A stretch of DNA of 42,961 nucleotides from NCBI GenBank assembly GCA_015066515.1, contig SVOH01000017.1:1-42961 (forward strand). Direction: 5' to 3'. A program made the translations under genes and the position numbers. Within the stretch, counting starts at the first letter, position 1, and every line of letters begins with the position of its first letter. Positions 1 to 5,903 of this stretch are shown piece by piece. The notes below the pieces were generated by a model, which was not told where the DNA came from, did no database searches, and was given only the letters and a program-made list of their open reading frames with translations. This stretch comes from Oscillospiraceae bacterium. Lineage in GTDB: Bacteria; Bacillota; Clostridia; Oscillospirales; Acutalibacteraceae.

Positions 1-119
1 ATATTAGCAGGAATACGAGCCACGAAAAAATATCGTGTTCGTTAGAAAACCCAGTAATATCAAGGGTTTTCAGCGTCGTGATAGACCAAACCGTATTAGG
101 AGAAAACGTCTCGGTTTTA
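1..119. other. Probable end of an integrated element (no gene seen)
   Basis: This stretch lies to the left of a tRNA-Arg 3' half and does not supply the tRNA's 5' half. A tyrosine-recombinase element inserted in a tRNA gene leaves the 3' half duplicated at its far end, so this is inferred to be the last part of such an element. A short open frame (1-45) ends here but is too short to identify. No coding gene is supported. Confidence 0.4.
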
Positions 120-126
120 CTCCTAA
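96..126 (+). other. Candidate tyrosine-recombinase core site (att)
   Basis: An imperfect inverted repeat is visible: TTAGGAGAAAAC (96-107), a 6-nt centre GTCTCG (108-113), then GTTTTACTCCTAA (114-126). The right arm runs into the anticodon loop of the tRNA-Arg 3' half. Inverted core arms around a short overlap at the anticodon loop are typical of tyrosine-recombinase attachment sites. The assignment is inferred; the integrase is not in the window. Confidence 0.45.
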
Positions 127-163
127 GACTTAGATGTGCGTTCGATTCGCGCTACGGGTGCCA
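120..163 (+). tRNA. tRNA-Arg(CCU), 3' half only
   Basis: Bases 120-126 are the anticodon loop CTCCTAA with anticodon CCT. They are followed by the anticodon-stem 3' strand (127-131), a 4-nt variable loop, a T arm (GTGCG 136-140, loop TTCGATT, CGCGC 148-152), the acceptor 3' strand TACGGGT (153-159), discriminator G and encoded CCA (161-163). The spacing matches bacterial tRNA-Arg(CCU). The sequence upstream cannot form the matching anticodon stem or D arm, so this is not a complete tRNA. It is most likely the duplicated 3' end left by element integration. Confidence 0.65.
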
Positions 164-166
164 AAA

Positions 167-202
167 ACGCCGTAAGGAACATTTTTCCTTACGGCGTTTT
201 TT
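167..202 (+). terminator. Intrinsic terminator after the tRNA-Arg remnant
   Basis: A 13-bp perfect stem (167-179 with 185-197) with a 5-nt loop is followed by a T run (197-202). An A run at 163-167 lets it also serve the convergent gene on the minus strand. Confidence 0.85.
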
Positions 203-223
203 AGAAAATTCATATAAAAACCC

Positions 224-1510
224 TCACCCGTTTTGTGATGAGATTTTTGTTATTGCTATTGGATGTCGAGGATTGTTACATACGGTATTGTCATACAACT
301 TAACGTTTTCACATTTGATTTCGACCACAGGATACATTATTTCTTCTGTTTTATCCGTTACCTCAAAACGCAGCCTTGAGGTACCAAAATCAATGTTTTT
401 TAGCGTTACGTTTTCGGTTGGATAATTTGAATGAAGTAGGGTGTCAATGTTATTTTCGACCGTTACATTTTGAAGCGTTATATTGCTGTGTGGCACAGGC
501 GCACAGCCCGGATAATGACTGCGAGCGTAGGTGTCGTAATTAAGGCTTATCGAAACGCCAATACTTCGCCTTTTTTGTAGTCGACAATCTTTTATAACAA
601 TATTTCGGCATCCGCAGTCAAGCTCCTCGCTATCGCGCACTGCTACCCAGCTTATTCCATCGTATTCCGCTACACCGCTGCTGTGACAAGGCGCGGTATT
701 TGATGTGTAAAGTTTACCGTCTTGTGGGTTCATAACCACGCGATAGGTATGTCCGTTTGCTGCAACCGTATCGGAATGTTGCACGCGCATACCCTTATAC
801 CATCTGCACCAAGCACCGCCAAGAATACGGCAAAAATACCCAACCGTAGAGTCGGCATCAAGATCACAGCAATTTTCTATAACACCGTTTTCGATCCAAC
901 CAACGTGTGTATTAGACGTGGAATAATCAAAGGCGTTAAGCGCAATCGGGTCGTCAAAGGTACAAAATTTACCGTTTTTTATTACAAAACCGTCACCCCA
1001 GCCCAGATGCACGCCGTCCTTGTTGCCTATAACGCACAGGTTTTCAAGATAAATATTTTTAAATGCAGATATTTGAATAGCGTAGTCTTTAACACCCAAT
1101 CCCGTGCATTCAAAATCGATGATTTTGAGGTTTTCTACGTATATAAAACCAATTTGTGCACGAAGCCCTACAATGCGGCTATTTACACCAAAGTCGTCGC
1201 TTTCAACACCATTACAGTCGATATGCAATCCATTTATGGTTATATTTTTATTGTGTTGACCTGTAAAAGCGCCCTTGTTGATAAACGCATTTCCGTTTTT
1301 ACCACTGTCGCTTTTATTTCTACAAAGCAGAACACCCTGTGCAAAATTAATGGTGGTATCGTCACCTATCGTGATTTGCTCACAAAGGTTATAAACGCCC
1401 GGCATATCTACGTTTATTATACCGCCCATATTTACCGCCCTTTGCAGCGCTGCCGAATTTTCTTTTGCCGAAGCAGATGGTAAAAATCCGTACTCGTTGG
1501 CATTTATCAT
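224..1510 (-). CDS. Right-handed beta-helix (GH28/pectate-lyase-like) protein, cytoplasmic
   Basis: A 428-residue protein. The start chosen is the ATG at 1508-1510, which sits behind AAGGAGGGTGACAAA; the longer frame has no ribosome site. The repeated short strands (NITINGLHI, NIYLENLCVI, NITLQNVTVEN) are typical of pectate-lyase-superfamily beta-helices. The segment KDGVHLGWGDGF...TFDDPIAL resembles the NTDG/GDDCIA region of GH28 polygalacturonases, but the catalytic residues are not a clean match. There is no signal peptide, so it probably acts on imported oligosaccharides. It is transcribed divergently from a second beta-helix gene and an L-rhamnose mutarotase, which suggests pectin or rhamnogalacturonan breakdown. 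The exact substrate is unknown. Confidence 0.75.
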   Translation of the reverse strand: MINANEYGFLPSASAKENSAALQRAVNMGGIINVDMPGVYNLCEQITIGDDTTINFAQGVLLCRNKSDSGKNGNAFINKGAFTGQHNKNITINGLHIDCNGVESDDFGVNSRIVGLRAQIGFIYVENLKIIDFECTGLGVKDYAIQISAFKNIYLENLCVIGNKDGVHLGWGDGFVIKNGKFCTFDDPIALNAFDYSTSNTHVGWIENGVIENCCDLDADSTVGYFCRILGGAWCRWYKGMRVQHSDTVAANGHTYRVVMNPQDGKLYTSNTAPCHSSGVAEYDGISWVAVRDSEELDCGCRNIVIKDCRLQKRRSIGVSISLNYDTYARSHYPGCAPVPHSNITLQNVTVENNIDTLLHSNYPTENVTLKNIDFGTSRLRFEVTDKTEEIMYPVVEIKCENVKLYDNTVCNNPRHPIAITKISSQNG

Positions 1511-1584
1511 TTTGTCACCCTCCTTAAAAGGTAAATAAAACAGTCGAGGCAAATCCCCTATACACTTTTTTAGCTTACGAACGA

Positions 1585-1612
1585 ATTATATCATTTTTTA
1601 ATTAAAATGCAA
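1585..1612 (-). promoter_or_regulatory. Promoter of the 224-1510 gene
   Basis: Reading the minus strand, TTGCAT (1607-1612), a 16-nt spacer and TATAAT (1585-1590) form a sigma-A-type promoter divergent from the one at 1630-1658. Confidence 0.6.
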
Positions 1613-1629
1613 GTTTTTTTAAAAAAATA

Positions 1630-1658
1630 TTGACCTTTGTTAGCAAAACAATTAAAAT
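1630..1658 (+). promoter_or_regulatory. Promoter of the beta-helix/rhaM operon
   Basis: TTGACC (1630-1635), a 17-nt spacer and TAAAAT (1653-1658). The 18 bases ending in the -35 (1617-1634) are identical to those before the promoter of the PocR-AraC regulator (4541-4558), which suggests shared control. Confidence 0.65.
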
Positions 1659-1688
1659 TTATATAAATTCCTATTAAGGAGATTTTAT

Positions 1689-2903
1689 ATGGGTGCTACA
1701 TATTACATAGATAATATCACGGGCTCCGCCCACAATAACGGACTTAGTCCCGAAACGGCCGCAAAAAGCTACAAAACCTTACCTATTTGCGCAGGCGATA
1801 CGGTTTTGTTCCGTAGAGGTTGTGTTTTTTATGAAACGCTTAATACGGTTAGCGGCAGCCCCGACGGCGACACGATATATTCTGCTTATGGCGAAGGCGC
1901 GTCGCCCGAATTCTCGCACGCATTGTTGCTCGACAATCCGCAAGATTGGCGTGAGTTTGCGCCTAACGTATGGCAGTTTAAAGGTAGGATAAACGGCGAA
2001 GTAGGTTGCTTGTTTTCTGACTATGATAATATAGGCAGGCTTTGTTGGGAGTATAGCGATTTGCAAAATAACGGCGACTGGTATTTCAGCGAATATGCCA
2101 CCGTTGTAAAAGGACTTAACGTGTCCGAAAATGCCACTCTATATATCTACTGCCAAGGCAATCCCACAAATATATACAAAAAACTTAAAGCCTCACTGTA
2201 TTTTGGTAGAGGTATTGTCACCGCAAAACACTTTGTTACACTTAAAGGACTTAATTTTTCGTTTGGCGGTTGTCACGGCTTTGCAACGATTGATGCCACC
2301 AACATAAAAATTATGGATTGCGGCTTCAAAAACATTGGCGGCGCCGTATGGAACAAAGAACGTAGAGTTCGTTTTGGCAACGCTATTGAGTTTTGGGAAG
2401 AAGCCGAAAACATCCTTGTAGAAGGCTGCTCTGTCGATAACGTTTACGACTCTTGCATAACGCATCAAGGCGGAAAAAATTATAAAACGCCAAAAAATAT
2501 CGTTATTAAAAACAATCGTTTTTCCAACTTTGGTATGGCTGCCTACGAGCTTCGCGATAAAATAACCTATGATACGTATTTTACCAACAACGTATGCGAA
2601 AATGCGGGTGTGGGGCTATGCGTTGACTATGACACTCCACCACGTCAGTCTGAAATTTATCCTCAGCCTATGGGACACCACCTGTTTATATGGCGGATAA
2701 ACAAGCCCACGCAGGATGCTTATTTTGAAATTTCGGGCAATACTTTTGGGTTTGTAGCCTGTGGCTCGGCAATTTACTCTATAATAAATCAAGAAGCCTT
2801 TGACCAAATAATATTTAAAAATAATAATTTTATTTTTTCAAACGAGCAATCAATATACATAAACGATAGATACATATCCTTAAATGAATTTAACGAAAGG
2901 TGA
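1689..2903 (+). CDS. Right-handed parallel beta-helix repeat protein, cytoplasmic
   Basis: A 404-residue protein starting at an ATG behind AAGGAG (1676-1681). The N terminus YYIDNITGSAHNNGLSPETA is the usual opening of secreted-type beta-helix carbohydrate-active proteins (YYV..GSD.NDG.SP..), but no signal peptide precedes it. Short helix rungs follow from about residue 165 (HFVTLKGLNFSF, NIKIMDCGFKNIG, NILVEGCSVDNVY, NIVIKNNRFSNFG). It overlaps the upstream region of rhaM and shares its promoter, so a role in metabolising rhamnose-containing pectic oligosaccharides is inferred. Lyase or hydrolase activity cannot be decided from the sequence. Confidence 0.75.
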   Translation: MGATYYIDNITGSAHNNGLSPETAAKSYKTLPICAGDTVLFRRGCVFYETLNTVSGSPDGDTIYSAYGEGASPEFSHALLLDNPQDWREFAPNVWQFKGRINGEVGCLFSDYDNIGRLCWEYSDLQNNGDWYFSEYATVVKGLNVSENATLYIYCQGNPTNIYKKLKASLYFGRGIVTAKHFVTLKGLNFSFGGCHGFATIDATNIKIMDCGFKNIGGAVWNKERRVRFGNAIEFWEEAENILVEGCSVDNVYDSCITHQGGKNYKTPKNIVIKNNRFSNFGMAAYELRDKITYDTYFTNNVCENAGVGLCVDYDTPPRQSEIYPQPMGHHLFIWRINKPTQDAYFEISGNTFGFVACGSAIYSIINQEAFDQIIFKNNNFIFSNEQSIYINDRYISLNEFNER

Positions 2904-2907
2904 TTTT

Positions 2908-3225
2908 ATGGAAAAATACGCATGGAAAGCAATTATTTTAGACGGCAAACGCGACGAATATATTAAAAGGCACAATGAAATTTGGCCCGAGCTTGTTAAA
3001 GTTTTAAAGGATGCGGGTATATGCAACTACTCTATATGGAACGTGGGCAATGAGCTGTTTGGATATTACGAGTGTGAAAAAGGCGTTGCCTATGCTGCCG
3101 AGGTACAAGCAAAAAGCTCGGTGGTAGATAAATGGAACGAATATATGAAGGACGTTATGATTATGGAAATGGACGAAAAAACCGGTGCGCAGCCCCTTAT
3201 GGAGCAGGTTTTTTATCTTGAGTAA
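2908..3225 (+). CDS. rhaM: L-rhamnose mutarotase family protein
   Basis: A 105-residue protein of the RhaM/DUF718 family, which interconverts alpha- and beta-L-rhamnopyranose before isomerisation. Family features seen are the N-terminal AWKAIILDGKRDEYIKRH, the central AGICNYSIW, the LFGYYE strand and the C-terminal W...MKDVM region. The ATG at 2908 is preferred because AAAGGTG lies 6 nt upstream; an in-frame ATG at 2884 has no ribosome site. It is the last gene of the short operon begun at 1689. No rhamnose isomerase, kinase or aldolase genes lie in the window. Confidence 0.85.
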   Translation: MEKYAWKAIILDGKRDEYIKRHNEIWPELVKVLKDAGICNYSIWNVGNELFGYYECEKGVAYAAEVQAKSSVVDKWNEYMKDVMIMEMDEKTGAQPLMEQVFYLE

Positions 3226-3233
3226 AACATCGC

Positions 3234-3280
3234 AAAAAAACAGGTCGAGTCATTAAGACAAGACCTGTTTCTTGTTTTTA
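3234..3280. terminator. Bidirectional terminator between rhaM and the ECF gene
   Basis: A 9-bp stem AAACAGGTC (3238-3246) pairs with GACCTGTTT (3262-3270). T-rich sequence follows on the plus strand, and seven A's (3234-3240) give a U run on the minus strand. Confidence 0.7.
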
Positions 3281-3281
3281 T

Positions 3282-3797
3282 TCATTTCAAATATTTATCT
3301 GTTTGTTTTATGATTTTTGTCATTGGATATATAAGCAATGAACCTAACACCAAATTTCCTATTCCGTGTAGCATATCAAAATAAAATCCAGCCGCTATCC
3401 ACGCAAGTGTTCCTTTAAAATCAAGGCCAAACAACAGCGCTTGCGCAGGAGCGTAAAGTATGCCAAACATAAATCCGTGCAGTGCGCATACAGCCACATA
3501 TAAGATATACTTTATATTTTGCGGCAGTTTTTGCGGTATTAGCATAACCGCACCCCAGAGAATTGCCCATATATAAATATAAGCCATCCACCAAGGACTG
3601 AAACCGCCAAGCAATCCCTGAATAAAAACATACACATAAATTGGCAACAACGCCCATTTTCGATAAACTGCTGTAGTTATAACTATAAATACGCCCACAA
3701 AATGAACGTTTGGCAGCCACTCCATAGCGAAGTCGCCAACGCACATCAGCGCGGCAAGTAGCGACAGCAAGGCAATATCTTTAAGTTTAAGCTTCAT
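3282..3797 (-). CDS. ECF transporter S component, probably for cobalamin
   Basis: A 171-residue, very hydrophobic protein with about five or six membrane spans. The opening KLKDIALLSLLAALMCVGDF is the alanine-rich first helix typical of energy-coupling-factor S components, which bind a vitamin in the membrane and use a shared EcfA/A'/T module encoded elsewhere. Its start follows the stop of the DUF4430 lipoprotein gene by 1 nt, and both are transcribed behind a cobalamin riboswitch. The substrate is therefore inferred to be cobalamin or a precursor. A bidirectional terminator follows. Confidence 0.75.
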   Translation of the reverse strand: MKLKLKDIALLSLLAALMCVGDFAMEWLPNVHFVGVFIVITTAVYRKWALLPIYVYVFIQGLLGGFSPWWMAYIYIWAILWGAVMLIPQKLPQNIKYILYVAVCALHGFMFGILYAPAQALLFGLDFKGTLAWIAAGFYFDMLHGIGNLVLGSLLIYPMTKIIKQTDKYLK

Positions 3798-3798
3798 T

Positions 3799-4227
3799 TT
3801 ACTCCGCCTTAAAGGAATATGTTTCGCCGTCTACTATTTCGGTAGTATCTACACCCGCTGTGGCATACTGGTCATTTACATAAAATGCCCAATACTTACC
3901 GTCGGTATCAAAATCGAGGGTAATACCGTTTACGGTTTTTACATACAAGCCGTACTGACCGTCTTCGCCTGCGATAAGTCCTTCGTCTAAAAGGGCATCG
4001 CCAACGATAGATTTGTCGGTGCTGATTTCAAAGCTTGTCTCTTTGCCGGTGGTATCAACCACAACAAAGGTAAAGCTTTTTTCTGTCTTTGGTGTTTCGG
4101 TAATGCCCGATGATACGGGGTTTGATGTGGTAGTGTTATCGTTACATCCCGCAAGTAGTGCCATAGCCGCAATAAGCACGATGCAAAGAAGTACCGACAA
4201 CAATTTAGTAAATTGTGTCTTTTTCAT
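3799..4227 (-). CDS. DUF4430-domain lipoprotein, likely cobalamin-capture protein
   Basis: A 142-residue protein with a lipoprotein signal (ALLAGC, Cys near residue 27). A Thr/Ser/Pro spacer is followed by a DUF4430 fold similar to the C-terminal domain of transcobalamin/intrinsic factor, seen in FTFVVVDTTG, DALLDEGLIAGEDGQYGLYVKTVNG and GKYWAFYVNDQYATAGV. The start at 4225-4227 is chosen because TTAGGAG lies 10 nt upstream; the ATG at 4236 is only 1 nt from that site. It sits directly between a cobalamin riboswitch and an ECF S component, so surface B12 capture is inferred. Confidence 0.75.
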   Translation of the reverse strand: MKKTQFTKLLSVLLCIVLIAAMALLAGCNDNTTTSNPVSSGITETPKTEKSFTFVVVDTTGKETSFEISTDKSIVGDALLDEGLIAGEDGQYGLYVKTVNGITLDFDTDGKYWAFYVNDQYATAGVDTTEIVDGETYSFKAE

Positions 4228-4259
4228 AATTCGCATTCTCCTAAATAATATTTTATTTT

Positions 4260-4298
4260 ACCTTTTGGGTTGGCTACCGCAACCATTTTAAAAAAGGT
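4260..4298 (-). promoter_or_regulatory. Expression-platform hairpin (P13) of the cobalamin riboswitch
   Basis: On the minus strand an outer pair ACCTTTT/AAAAGGT (4292-4298 with 4260-4266) encloses GGTTG/CAACC (4280-4284 with 4268-4272). Its apical bases TTGCGGT (4276-4282) complement the riboswitch L5 loop. The hairpin lies just before the ribosome site, so translational control is likely. Confidence 0.6.
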
Positions 4299-4299
4299 A

Positions 4300-4465
4300 T
4301 TTTGTTCAAAAAATATTCCGACTTCGACGCTGTTGCCTTTCGCCTTCTCGGATTTATCCAATGGCGTGTCCTCTTGTTGCGGCCAAGAGTAGAAAAACAA
4401 CGTTATATGCGTCTTACGGCGACGGGCTCGTACAGGATTTTCACCTGTTTCCTCTTTGAACAAAA
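4300..4465 (-). promoter_or_regulatory. Cobalamin riboswitch aptamer
   Basis: Read on the minus strand, the aptamer has an exact 11-bp P1 helix (TTTTGTTCAAA 4455-4465 with 4300-4310). It also has a B12-box-type core (GGAAACAGGTGAAAATCC and GCCCGTCGCCGTAAG), a P5 hairpin (4371-4389) with loop GCCGCAA, and a downstream GCC...TTGG...GAGAAGGCG segment. The P5 loop complements the P13 hairpin (4276-4282), forming the kissing loop typical of this RNA class. It controls the DUF4430 and ECF genes. Confidence 0.88.
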
Positions 4466-4468
4466 TTC

Positions 4469-4497
4469 ATTTTACAATACACCGCACAAAAAGTCAA
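4469..4497 (-). promoter_or_regulatory. Promoter of the riboswitch-controlled B12 operon
   Basis: On the minus strand, TTGACT (4492-4497), a 17-nt spacer and TAAAAT (4469-4474) lie just before the riboswitch P1 helix. Confidence 0.7.
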
Positions 4498-4553
4498 TTA
4501 AATGTCTTGCACATGCACAGAAATAGCATTTTTGTTCGGATTTTAAAAAAATA

Positions 4554-4582
4554 TTGACATTTTTGTCGTTTGCGAGTAAAAT
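4554..4582 (+). promoter_or_regulatory. Promoter of the PocR-AraC regulator (predicted leaderless)
   Basis: TTGACA (4554-4559), a 17-nt spacer and TAAAAT (4577-4582). The ATG at 4590 lies only 7 nt beyond the -10 box, so the predicted transcription start coincides with the start codon. Confidence 0.65.
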
Positions 4583-4589
4583 TTAGACT

Positions 4590-5420
4590 ATGGAAACATA
4601 TATATTTGACAAAGAAAAAATCGAAGCGCTAATTTTGGATTTTTATATAAGCACCGGTATAGTTATAACACTTTATGACATAAACCAAAACGCTATTGCC
4701 AGTTCCGGTAAGCACACCGACTTTTGCGCTTTAATAGGACGAATCCCCGAGTTAAAAAAGCTCTGCAGACTTTGTGACGTAGAGCACATTGAGCTTGCCA
4801 AAAAAAATCGCACGGCGGTATACTATACGTGTCACGCAGGAAACATCGAGGTTATAACACCTATTTTTTACGAAGATACAATAATAGCATATCTTCAGAT
4901 AGGGCAATTCCGTACAACCCACGCCACATACCAAGATGCATTAAAGCTTATGGACCTGGGCTATACAAATTTCAGAAGAATTGATTCAGTTTTAAACGAC
5001 ATCCCCATTGTATCAAACCAAAAGCTTACTTCGTTGCATAATTTATTAAATATAATTATTAAATCCTTCTGGGAAGACGGTCTTATCAAATGCAAACGTA
5101 GTATGCTTTCGGTAAAAATTGAGCAGTATATACTCGAAAATATACATCAAAAAATATACATTGATGAGCTTTGCGAGCAATTTAATATTTCTCGCAACTC
5201 GTTATATGATTTGTTTTACAAGGAATTTGGTCTTGCCATAAATGAATTCATAATTTCAAAACGTATTGAATGCGCAAAAGAGTATCTACGAACCAGCAAC
5301 AAAAGTGTTTCGGAAATTTCTAGCCTTTGTGGATTTACTGACTACAACTACTTTATACGTATATTTAAATCACAGTGCAACACAACTCCACTTAAATATC
5401 GCAAGGGTTATTCCGAATAA
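4590..5420 (+). CDS. AraC-family regulator with N-terminal PocR sensory domain
   Basis: A 276-residue protein. Residues 5-150 match the PocR ligand-binding domain (LILDFYISTGIVITLYDINQNAI, a Cys-rich CRLCDVEH segment, YYTCHAGNIEVITPI, AYLQIGQF). Residues 175-276 are an AraC double helix-turn-helix (IYIDELCEQFNISRNSLYDLFYKEFG and SVSEISSLCGFTDYNYFIRIFKSQ). PocR domains sense small metabolites such as propanediol. No ribosome site precedes the ATG, and the -10 box is 7 nt away, so the mRNA may be leaderless. The sequence before its promoter is shared with the beta-helix/rhaM promoter, so it may control that locus and itself. Confidence 0.88.
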   Translation: METYIFDKEKIEALILDFYISTGIVITLYDINQNAIASSGKHTDFCALIGRIPELKKLCRLCDVEHIELAKKNRTAVYYTCHAGNIEVITPIFYEDTIIAYLQIGQFRTTHATYQDALKLMDLGYTNFRRIDSVLNDIPIVSNQKLTSLHNLLNIIIKSFWEDGLIKCKRSMLSVKIEQYILENIHQKIYIDELCEQFNISRNSLYDLFYKEFGLAINEFIISKRIECAKEYLRTSNKSVSEISSLCGFTDYNYFIRIFKSQCNTTPLKYRKGYSE

Positions 5421-5451
5421 TATCTTAATAAAAACTTTAATTGTTTTTTGT

Positions 5452-5479
5452 TTACTTTTAATATTTTATGTGCTACAAT
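5452..5479 (+). promoter_or_regulatory. Possible promoter of the small membrane protein
   Basis: TTTACT (5452-5457), a 16-nt spacer and TACAAT (5474-5479). The -35 is a partial match. Confidence 0.4.
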
Positions 5480-5506
5480 AAAGCAAATTTTTGAATGGGT
5501 ATCACT

Positions 5507-5884
5507 ATGAATAATTTAAAAGAAAAAATAAAATATTGGTTAAAAACAATAATTCAGTTTATTCTTAACCCGCGTTTGCTTTTATGTTTTGGGATTGCAT
5601 GGATTATAACAAATGGGTGGGCGTATATTACCGTAGCTATATCGGCGTATTTCAAATTGGAGTGGCTCGCCGCAATTGCGGGAGGTTATCTTGCGGCACT
5701 GTGGATTCCCTTTACCCCGGAAAAGATAATTACCGTAATTATAGCGATATTTTTGCTCAAGCTTTTGTTTCCAAATGATAAAAAGACACTTGAAAAACTT
5801 CACAATATGAAAGAAAAAGCCAAGGAAGAAATTAAAAAACTTAAAATTAAGCATAAAGAAAACAAAGACCTTCGGGATAAATAA
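5507..5884 (+). CDS. Small membrane protein of unknown function
   Basis: A 125-residue protein not assigned to a named family. It has a basic N terminus, two hydrophobic spans (about residues 22-45 and 50-85, the second interrupted by PFTPEK), and a highly charged C-terminal helix (KKTLEKLHNMKEKAKEEIKKLKIKHKENK). The start is uncertain: ATG 5507 has a weak GGG 7 nt upstream, and ATG 5495 would add four residues. The stop codon lies inside the loop of the terminator hairpin. Confidence 0.6.
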   Translation: MNNLKEKIKYWLKTIIQFILNPRLLLCFGIAWIITNGWAYITVAISAYFKLEWLAAIAGGYLAALWIPFTPEKIITVIIAIFLLKLLFPNDKKTLEKLHNMKEKAKEEIKKLKIKHKENKDLRDK

Positions 5885-5903
5885 TCCCGAAGGTCTATTT
5901 TTT
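5866..5903 (+). terminator. Terminator overlapping the end of the small membrane protein gene
   Basis: A 13-bp stem (5866-5878 with 5884-5896) with a 5-nt loop is followed by a T-rich tract (5898-5903). The TAA stop lies across the loop. Confidence 0.8.

Noticed and set aside
89-163. Complete tRNA-Arg gene
   Set aside because: AACCGTA (89-95) could partly pair with the acceptor and the spacing to the anticodon loop is right, but no D arm or anticodon stem can form, so only the 3' half is called.
722-1483. Long plus-strand open frame opposite the beta-helix gene
   Set aside because: It lies wholly antisense to the 224-1510 gene, has no ribosome site and no recognisable domain.
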